Source: CBCXVS01 sp965178525 (GTDB lineage Bacteria; Tectomicrobia; Entotheonellia; Entotheonellales; Entotheonellaceae). Taken from it: DNA of 11,258 nt. This document shows positions 6,783 through 11,258 of the stretch, piece by piece. Made by a program: the position numbers and the translations under genes. Positions within the stretch are counted from its first letter, which is position 1. Each line of letters begins with the position of its first letter. Location of the stretch: positions 1 through 11,258 of the forward strand of contig CBCXVS010000260.1 of NCBI GenBank assembly GCA_965178525.1, in the 5' to 3' direction. A model generated the notes under the pieces. That model was given only the letters and a program-made list of their open reading frames with translations. It did no database searches and was not told where the DNA came from.

Positions 6783-7685
6783 ATGGAACGCGATTTGGTG
6801 GGTTATGGGAAAAACGTACCCCAAATAGAATGGCTTGGCGGCGCGCGCATTGCCATCTCTCTCGTGGTGAATTACGAAGAAGGTGCAGAATACTCCACGC
6901 TGGACGGCGACCCGCATCACGAGACCAATAGCGAGGTGCCATCGCCCGTACCTCCCGGCGACCGAGACTTATTTAACGAGTCATTCTTTGAGTACGGCAG
7001 TCGGGTAGGCGTTTGGCGTCTGCTGGACATGTTTCAACGCTATGAGGTCAGGTCCACCTTCTTTTGCTGTGCGTTGGCATTGGAGCGGAACCCGGAAGTC
7101 GCCCGCGAAATCCCCATCCAGGGACACGAAGTTTGCGGCCACGGCTACCGGTGGGAAGAATATCACCTGAAGGACATGGACGCCGAGCGCGAAGCCATCT
7201 CCAAAACGGTGGAGTCGTTGGCCCGGACGACCGGGGAACGCCCAGTGGGTTGGTTTACCCGGTACGGTCCGAGCCTCAATACCCGCGAGCTCGTGGTCGC
7301 CGAGGGCGGGTTCATCTACGACAGCGCCTCTATGAACGATGATCTGCCCTATTACGTGCGCGTTCAGGGGAAACCGTGGCTGGTAATCTCTTACAGCATG
7401 GAGACCAACGATGCTCGGTTTTGGCGCGGCGGTCTGGTCAGTACCAGCGATTTCTACGACTATTTGCAAGACACCTTTGACTGTCTTTACGAAGAGGGGG
7501 CGACCCATCCCAAGATGATGTCCGTAGGTCTGCACTGCCGCATTGCCGGACGCCCGGCCCGTTCCCGAGCCGTGGAGCGGTTTTTGCGTTATACCCAGAC
7601 CTTCCCGGGCGTTTGGTTCGCGCGCCGCGATGAGATCGCGACATGGTGGCTTGAACGCTACCCGGTTGGCGCCCTCCAAGGCTAG
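6783..7685 (+). CDS. Polysaccharide deacetylase family protein, PuuE (allantoinase-like) type
   Basis: This is an intact 300-residue NodB-fold protein close to the PuuE branch. These are carbohydrate esterase 4-like hydrolases that cleave amide or ring C-N bonds and include cofactor-free allantoinases. Seen: VVNYEEGAEYSTLDGD (28-43), FFEYGSRVGVWRLLDMF (68-84), the histidine motif GHEVCGHGYRWEEY (114-127), PVGWFTRYGPSLNT (154-167), FIYDSASMNDDLPY (177-190), and a late MMSVGLHCRIAGRPARSRAV carrying His251. The length matches PuuE (about 300-315). The ATG is supported by GAGGAG at 6770-6775, 7 nt upstream. There is no signal peptide, so it is cytosolic. The substrate cannot be fixed: allantoin, another ureide or an N-acetylated compound. 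No other purine catabolism gene is nearby, which weakens an allantoinase call. The next 45 nt become sharply AT-rich, with no terminator seen. Confidence 0.85.
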   Translation: MERDLVGYGKNVPQIEWLGGARIAISLVVNYEEGAEYSTLDGDPHHETNSEVPSPVPPGDRDLFNESFFEYGSRVGVWRLLDMFQRYEVRSTFFCCALALERNPEVAREIPIQGHEVCGHGYRWEEYHLKDMDAEREAISKTVESLARTTGERPVGWFTRYGPSLNTRELVVAEGGFIYDSASMNDDLPYYVRVQGKPWLVISYSMETNDARFWRGGLVSTSDFYDYLQDTFDCLYEEGATHPKMMSVGLHCRIAGRPARSRAVERFLRYTQTFPGVWFARRDEIATWWLERYPVGALQG

Positions 7686-7754
7686 CCCCCTTTCTTCGTG
7701 AATCCTCGCAGCAATCGTACAACGGAAAAGTCAGATTTTAAGATAACACTTTAA

Positions 7755-7798
7755 AAATCATCAAGAAATTGTCACGAAATCATCAAGAAATTGTCACG
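7755..7798 (+). repeat. Two tandem copies of a 22-bp repeat
   Basis: The unit AAATCATCAAGAAATTGTCA followed by CG occurs twice without gap or mismatch (7755-7776 and 7777-7798), and a third copy begins (AAATC) before degenerating. It lies about 40 bp ahead of a possible promoter and about 150 bp ahead of the first ORF of the AT-rich cassette. Directly repeated operator or iteron-like binding sites are possible. Confidence 0.75.
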
Positions 7799-7836
7799 AA
7801 ATCCCCATGAAATCCCTACAATATTTTTGTATTTTT

Positions 7837-7867
7837 TTGCTTGTATCAGTATACTATTCGCTATATT
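7837..7867 (+). promoter_or_regulatory. Weak candidate promoter of the AT-rich cassette
   Basis: TTGCTT (7837-7842) or TTGTAT (7841-7846) could serve as -35 for TATATT at 7862-7867, with spacers of 19 or 15 bp; TATACT at 7850-7855 is another possible -10. None has ideal spacing, and the sequence is so AT-rich that chance matches are expected. The position, about 75 nt before the 51-residue ORF, is sensible. Confidence 0.25.
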
Positions 7868-7891
7868 CTGGGCCCTTCAGAGAGCCCAGAA
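7866..7891 (+). promoter_or_regulatory. Perfect 8-bp stem-loop in the cassette leader
   Basis: TTCTGGGC (7866-7873) pairs exactly with GCCCAGAA (7884-7891) around a 10-nt loop. No T-run follows on either strand, so it is not an ordinary intrinsic terminator. It would form in the 5' leader of any transcript starting near 7860. It could be an operator, an mRNA-stabilising hairpin or an attenuator element. Confidence 0.4.
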
Positions 7892-7943
7892 AGCCGCCAA
7901 AAACCTGACAAAATAGAATTGTGGATATTGAGGAAACCTAGCA

Positions 7944-8099
7944 ATGTCGGGGAAAAGAAGCAAACCTACGGCTGACGAAACCGAGTTAAGGCGGTTACTT
8001 TTGTGTGCTCATCGCAAAATGTGGTTTAATGAACACATGGAATCCCTTCAATCTTTAGGTGTTAAGGTCGAAATTGCAGAGACAGCAATGTATCAATAG
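7944..8099 (+). CDS. Small ORF, 51 residues, unknown
   Basis: ATG 7944 is preceded by GAGGA (7930-7934) with a 9-nt gap. The product is basic at the start (MSGKRSKPTADETELRR), then LLLCAHRKMWFNEHMESLQS and a short GVKVEIAETAMYQ tail. It looks soluble and mostly helical, with no signal peptide or known motif. It is the first ORF of the AT-rich cassette, 149 nt before the ART-like gene. That gap contains a short palindrome (AGATAT/ATATCT, 8100-8115) and no convincing gene. An antitoxin-like or regulatory role would fit its size and position but is inference only. It may also be spurious. Confidence 0.45.
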   Translation: MSGKRSKPTADETELRRLLLCAHRKMWFNEHMESLQSLGVKVEIAETAMYQ

Positions 8100-8248
8100 A
8101 GATATCTATATATCTTAAAGCTGCTTAGAGATAGGCAGAAATGTTATGTTAATCTTCTCCGCTCTATTAGCTGTGGCTCTTGAGCCTGAGTCCTTCTGGC
8201 ATAAGCCAAAAGTGCCAAGACCAAGACAGGTAAATCGAAAGGACCATT

Positions 8249-8830
8249 ATGCCAATACTATACCGTGGTGCCGGGCCAGGGACGTATTGGCATACTACAC
8301 AAAACGCTAGAGAGCTTGGTTTTCATGCTCATATGCCAGGCCAAGATGACAACGCGGATATTATGATGCAACACATACTTGGGCATACATATAGAACTCC
8401 ATATGTCTCTCTAACGGTGTCGTTCGGCATTGCAAGAAGTTATGCTCTAGTAGGGACAAGTGGAGTTGCGACAAGTGCTAATTCTGGATACGTATATCTT
8501 CTTAATATACCGGACGATTTGCCATTGGACTTTGTTCTCTATGATCCGATTAAGGAGATAGCCAACGTTATTCCAGCTCCGCCTCAACAAGTACCCTATC
8601 AGCATAAGGGAACTAAAGATTTTCTGCACGGAGTTCTTGACCCAGGCAACTACGGTCAGTTCCTTACAGAAATATCAGAATCGCCAGATGGACAGGTGGC
8701 TGGAAGAATTCTACCTTCAGATATTCTTCGGTGCTTGACCTCGGCAGTGCGTGATGCAGAACTGTTAGCTGTTGGCGTCATCCTACGTCGATTTGTGATT
8801 GACAGAATTGACGTGTATCAACAATTCTAA
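8249..8830 (+). CDS. Putative ADP-ribosyltransferase-fold protein
   Basis: This 193-residue protein starts at ATG 8249 with AAAGGA 5 nt upstream. I see no named family with certainty. The arrangement resembles the R-S-E class of ADP-ribosyltransferases (cholera toxin-like): ILYRG with Arg6 at the first strand, a His-rich stretch (ELGFHAHMPG), the centre TPYVSLTVSFGIARSYAL (50-67) matching the usual S-T-S strand followed by the A..Y helix, then GYVYLLNIP (80-88). A candidate catalytic Glu is Glu103 in YDPIKEIANVIP. The C-terminal half contains KDFLHGVLDPGNYGQFLTEI and an RDAELLAVG segment. There is no signal peptide or export motif. As an intracellular ART next to small unknown genes it could be a toxin or defence effector. 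The fold assignment is inference from motif order; a missing canonical STS and E-x-E is the main weakness. It is followed after 19 nt by the 178-residue gene. Confidence 0.6.
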   Translation: MPILYRGAGPGTYWHTTQNARELGFHAHMPGQDDNADIMMQHILGHTYRTPYVSLTVSFGIARSYALVGTSGVATSANSGYVYLLNIPDDLPLDFVLYDPIKEIANVIPAPPQQVPYQHKGTKDFLHGVLDPGNYGQFLTEISESPDGQVAGRILPSDILRCLTSAVRDAELLAVGVILRRFVIDRIDVYQQF

Positions 8831-8849
8831 CCCTGTTAGGCGATATGCA

Positions 8850-9386
8850 ATGGCTAACGAGATTTTTAGTGTTTCTTTAGAAGGCCGCTACGACACAGAT
8901 CGTGTTAAATTTCTGCGTGCAGAAATGCCAGATAGAGATCGAGTTCCTATAGTCCTAGTATTATGTTATATTTATAAGACCAATAAAAATCAAAAAGAAA
9001 AGGTGAGATTTCGTCTAGATCTAAGCAAGCGAGTTTTTCTAGATCATATTTTAAACGATCAAGAGATCGAGGTGAGTCTTGCTGACAATGCTCATAAAAT
9101 TGCCGATTATGTTTCAAATAAAGCTCATTGGCACTGGGATGCACTGGAAAAATCCACATCTTCCAATGTCTCTCAGGCACTCTTGAGATTAATAATTCAT
9201 CATGAAAATTTATCCGTTAGAATTGAGCTTGAGAAGTTGAGACATTTGATCGATACTGGAACAATTGAGAAAGAATCTCAAATGCTTACTGAAATTCTTG
9301 ATTCAATTAAGGCTAAAGACCCACATCTACATGATCGTGTTAGATATACAATTGATTTAATTTTTAATCACTCTATAAACGATTAA
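8850..9386 (+). CDS. Unknown 178-residue protein in operon with the ART-like gene
   Basis: This gene starts at ATG 8850, only 19 nt after the ART-like stop; an in-frame TTG at 8799 would overlap that gene and is less likely. The Shine-Dalgarno is weak (TTAGG, about 9 nt upstream), so translational coupling is plausible. The first half has beta-like alternation (IFSVSLEGRY, VPIVLVLCYIYK, VRFRLDLSKRVFLDHI). The second half is helical and charged (LRLIIHHENLSVRIELEKLR, MLTEILDSIKAKDP). There is no transmembrane segment, signal peptide or recognised motif. Codon use is AT-rich like its partner. The constant position right behind a putative toxin makes an immunity or partner role the first hypothesis, but nothing in the sequence proves it. 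Confidence 0.7.
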   Translation: MANEIFSVSLEGRYDTDRVKFLRAEMPDRDRVPIVLVLCYIYKTNKNQKEKVRFRLDLSKRVFLDHILNDQEIEVSLADNAHKIADYVSNKAHWHWDALEKSTSSNVSQALLRLIIHHENLSVRIELEKLRHLIDTGTIEKESQMLTEILDSIKAKDPHLHDRVRYTIDLIFNHSIND

Positions 9387-9463
9387 CGCCTAGTTCGCCT
9401 ATTTTCAAAGCGGTTCGTGAGAAATGGTGCAAAGCCTGGTATACACCCGCGAGGAGAAGACTA

Positions 9464-9503
9464 ACGGCTCCAGAATTCGCTCTTATAATGGGCCTGGAGC
9501 CGT
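9464..9503. repeat. Perfect 10-bp inverted repeat between convergent genes
   Basis: ACGGCTCCAG (9464-9473) is mirrored by CTGGAGCCGT (9494-9503) around a 20-nt loop. It sits between the end of the AT-rich cassette and the end of the GMC gene, where a bidirectional terminator could be expected, but no T-run follows on either side. The remaining 9387-9621 holds no gene I can support; one open frame (9368-9547, plus) reads protein-like but has no good start codon. Confidence 0.45.
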
Positions 9504-9621
9504 CAAATATCGATAGACTTGGTGGACTCTCTCTAGCACCGGCGTAACTCCGATATCCACAACTATAAACCAAAGAGCTGACGCCTGCTTGGATGCTGGG
9601 CTGACACTCTCGCGCCTCGAG

Positions 9622-10812
9622 TTAGTTGATCCAGGCAGCGGCTCGCTCAGCAATCATAATCGCCGTCGCGTTGGTATTCGCCCGGACGACATTGGGACAT
9701 ATCGACAGGTCCACGACACGCAGCGCCTCGATGCCATGCACCCGGCAGTATGGGTCCACCACCGCCATGGGGTCGGTGTGCGGACCCATCTTGCAAGTCC
9801 CTGACGTATGCTGATTGGTGCTGACATTCTGGCGCAGCCACGCGTCTAACGCCTCGTCGCTGGCGAGATCTGGGTCGGTCGGGGAAATGCGACTTGCCAC
9901 CAGTGAAGCAAAGGACGCGTGCTGCAAGAACCGGAGGCAGAGGCGGATGGCCTCTCGCATACGGACACGGTCCCAGTCCGTTTCGAAGTAACGGTATTCG
10001 AGCCGGGGCGGCGCAGACGGGTCAGCCGAGGTCAGGGTGAGTTGCCCGGCGCTGTCGGCCAGTTCCAGGGTGCATGCCAACCGCATGCCCTCGGGCCGGG
10101 TGGGGCTAGCGCCTGGCAAAGGGTCGCCAACCATGGCACTGGCATAAGACGCCGGGAAAATCAGCATATCGTTGCGGCTGCGGGAACCGGTGGCGGTGTA
10201 GCGTAAGCCGGTGTGGATGCGGGGCGCCTGTTCGGCCAGCCTCACGCCGGGTTGGGGTTCAAGCTCGATGTAGACAAGTGGATGATCGTGCAGGTTTTGC
10301 CCAACGCCCGGTATGTCCTTGACCACCGTGATGCCCACCTCCGACAGATGCGCCGCCGCACCGATGCCCGATAGCAAGAGCAACTGTGGCGACGCAATGC
10401 CGCCGGCGCAAAGCACGATCTCCTTGCCCGCCACGGTAAACGTCTCTCCGCCGCTGGCGACTTCGACGCCAACAGCGCGGTTGCCCTCGAACAGCACCCG
10501 CTGGGCCAGAACGTTAGCTTTGACGGTGAGATTCAGACGATGGCGGTTGGGGTGCAAGTAAGCCAAAGCCGCGCTCATTCGTACGTTATCCGGATTATTC
10601 ATGGGCAGCGGGCCTGTCCCAGTGGCGTCCGGGTGGTTCATATCGAAGGTCTCGGGAAAGCCCGCCGCTAGGGCCGCCTGGTGAAATGCTTCGCTGATCG
10701 GCAGCCAGTGGCTGCGTTCCAACCGCCTCACTGGGATGGGGCCATCGGCGCCATGAAAATCATCGCGCACATTCAGATCGGTCTCAAGCTGGCGGAAAAA
10801 AGGTAGGACCTT
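9622..10812 (-). pseudogene. GMC oxidoreductase, part downstream of the in-frame stop
   Basis: Immediately after TAA 10813-10815 the same frame continues for 396 codons to a proper TAA at 9622-9624. It begins KVLPFFRQLETDLNVRDDFH and holds the rest of a GMC enzyme. The sugar/choline-type substrate half is GPLPMNNPDNVRMSAALAYL, followed by EIVLCAGGIASPQLLLLSG (GMC signature 2). Then come the catalytic His in STNQHTSGTCKMG (about residue 455 of the full protein) and the second active-site position in RANTNATAIMIAERAA (about 501). A GTG at 10770-10768 is the first possible restart but has no clear ribosome binding site. The fragment has no FAD-binding N-terminus and cannot work alone. The whole gene (9622-11172, 516 codons before the stop) has normal family length. 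Confidence 0.85.
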
Positions 10813-11172
10813 TTAGAATGACCACTCGCCGTTGCCCGGTGCCGCCCAACTGTCGTAGTCCTCGGGTAGGCCGCGCAGAAACACTTGCGCGTTGATCGCC
10901 CCCGAACCGCCGATGACTTTGCCCCGGTCGACTTGCATGGGCGTCATCTGCTGCGTCGTGCCCTGACCTTGGTACGCCCAGTTGAAAGGCGACGATGCGT
11001 CGGCGGCCGATTGACGATAGGCCAGCTTGAGTTCGTCCGGCAGGTGGTGGACATCCGGATAATCGGGTCCTGCCTCCAACAGCAACACCGACCTGGCGGA
11101 GTCTTCGGACAGACGCGTGGCTAGCGTACAGCCGGCGGAGCCCCCACCAACGATGACGACGTCGTATTGCAT
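10813..11172 (-). CDS. GMC family oxidoreductase, N-terminal FAD-binding part, interrupted
   Basis: These 119 residues carry the FAD-binding start of a glucose-methanol-choline oxidoreductase, which oxidises an alcohol substrate. The dinucleotide motif is YDVVIVGGGSAG (3-14), the ribose-binding acidic end of strand 2 is LLLEAG (Glu33), and RGKVIGGSGAINAQVFLRG (83-101) is the FAD-attachment region. It ends GNGEWSF then TAA, where relatives usually have a Glu (GAA to TAA is one base change), and the frame continues directly into the rest of the enzyme. ATG 11172 starts the protein; only a weak GGGAT-like site precedes it. Choline dehydrogenase and alcohol dehydrogenase members share these motifs, so the substrate is open. 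As it stands the product is truncated and inactive unless the stop is an assembly error. Confidence 0.85.
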   Translation of the reverse strand: MQYDVVIVGGGSAGCTLATRLSEDSARSVLLLEAGPDYPDVHHLPDELKLAYRQSAADASSPFNWAYQGQGTTQQMTPMQVDRGKVIGGSGAINAQVFLRGLPEDYDSWAAPGNGEWSF

Positions 11173-11193
11173 GGTTAATCCCGAATGGCCTTA

Positions 11194-11230
11194 AGTTAAG
11201 CTCTAACTGCTGGTCGTGTCAACGGTTGAC
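11194..11230 (-). promoter_or_regulatory. Candidate promoter and palindromic operator of the GMC gene
   Basis: On the minus strand TTGACA (11222-11217, perfect -35) is followed after 17 bp by TTAACT (11199-11194, a poor -10 with 3 of 6 matches), about 22 nt before the start codon. A 13-bp palindrome GTCAACGGTTGAC (11218-11230) lies over the -35, a common place for a repressor site. It is also upstream of a possible divergent gene at 11254. Confidence 0.4.
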
Positions 11231-11253
11231 CCAACACATGAGGGGGTTTTGTC

Positions 11254-11258
11254 ATGAG
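11254..11258 (+). CDS. Possible start of a divergent gene cut by the window edge
   Basis: ATG at 11254 is preceded by GAGGGGG (11240-11246) with a 7-nt gap, a good ribosome binding site. Only five bases are visible, so nothing can be said about the product. Confidence 0.3.

Larger units (their letters stand above)
7730..9390 (+). other. AT-rich three-gene accessory cassette
   Basis: Base composition changes abruptly just after the deacetylase gene and reverts near 9390, before the GMC gene. Between these points everything coding is on the plus strand: a leader with repeats, a 51-residue ORF, an ART-like gene and an unknown gene. Composition, foreign codon use (AAA, ATT and TTA rich) and a compact layout suggest horizontal acquisition. 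No integrase, tRNA, terminal repeats or target duplication could be recognised at either end. Confidence 0.5.

Noticed and set aside
5980..6942. A 320-codon open frame on the minus strand
   Set aside because: Only the short MPYAYDIFISYKR piece is protein-like. The rest overlaps the ATPase gene in another frame and the non-coding region before the deacetylase.
8146..8310. A 54-residue plus-strand ORF with a hydrophobic N-terminus (MLIFSALLAVALEPE)
   Set aside because: It overlaps 62 nt of the ART-like gene in another frame and has a poor ribosome binding site.
6637..8849. A 13-bp direct repeat, TAGGCGATATGCA, at 6637-6649 and 8837-8849, considered as attachment sites
   Set aside because: About one such match is expected by chance in a window of this size. 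The second copy lies inside the ART-like operon, between two of its genes, so it cannot bound the cassette.
9368..9547. A plus-strand open frame reading CKAWYTPARRRLTAPEFALI and GLEPSNIDRLGG, considered as a gene remnant
   Set aside because: It has no usable start codon and no recognisable family, and it overlaps the 10-bp dyad; too weak to list as a gene.
9387..9621. Intrinsic terminator between the cassette and the GMC gene
   Set aside because: A good stem exists at 9464-9503, but no T-run follows on either strand.
221..10815. Stop-codon reassignment (TAA/TAG read as an amino acid) as an explanation for the interrupted genes
   Set aside because: The intact genes here end with TAA or TAG at family-typical lengths, and the interrupted positions would need different amino acids (Tyr, Trp, Glu).

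Overview
The window is bacterial DNA of fairly high GC (estimated by eye). It carries catabolic genes typical of a large environmental genome: a luciferase-like flavin monooxygenase, a GMC oxidoreductase, a type II haloacid dehalogenase, a PuuE-like deacetylase, a C1 (bleomycin hydrolase-like) peptidase and an exported DUF4331 protein. This mix suits large-genome uncultured lineages such as Tectomicrobia/Entotheonella, Deltaproteobacteria or NC10-like bacteria, but I cannot fix the taxon. No rRNA, tRNA, CRISPR array or transposase is visible.

Layout, left to right. (1) 1-1036, minus: a luciferase-like monooxygenase with an in-frame TAA, running off the left edge. (2) 1037-1353: a divergent control region with a good sigma70-like promoter for the monooxygenase and a perfect 10-bp inverted repeat. 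(3) 1354-2505, plus: a secreted DUF4331 protein. (4) 4316-2613, minus: a 77-residue zinc-ribbon protein, then a complete C1 peptidase. (5) 4512-4733, plus: the first 74 codons of a haloacid dehalogenase, with an internal TAG and no remainder. (6) 6432-4793, minus: a conflict-type module. It has a scrap of TIR domain, a MinD/ParA-like ATPase with the variant Walker A KGGVGR, and a full TIR domain in the same frame as the ATPase but separated by one TAG; the TIR C-terminus is displaced by a frameshift. (7) 6494-6704, minus: protein-like scraps of an unrecognised dead gene. (8) 6783-7685, plus: an intact PuuE/NodB-type deacetylase. (9) About 7730-9390: a conspicuously AT-rich cassette, all plus strand. 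It has a leader with a 22-bp tandem repeat and a hairpin, a 51-residue ORF, a 193-residue protein resembling an ADP-ribosyltransferase fold, and a 178-residue unknown protein 19 nt downstream. (10) 11172-9622, minus: a GMC oxidoreductase interrupted by an in-frame TAA, with a promoter and palindrome at its head and perhaps a divergent gene starting at the right edge.

Two themes stand out. First, two unrelated accessory (defence or conflict) loci sit among metabolic genes: the KGGVGR ATPase-TIR module and the AT-rich ART-like cassette. The second is the best candidate for something undescribed. Second, several otherwise well-preserved genes carry one or two lesions each (monooxygenase TAA, dehalogenase TAG plus truncation, ATPase-TIR TAG plus frameshift, GMC TAA), while their neighbours are intact. 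This looks like recent gene decay or assembly error rather than codon reassignment, because TAA and TAG also terminate intact genes here.
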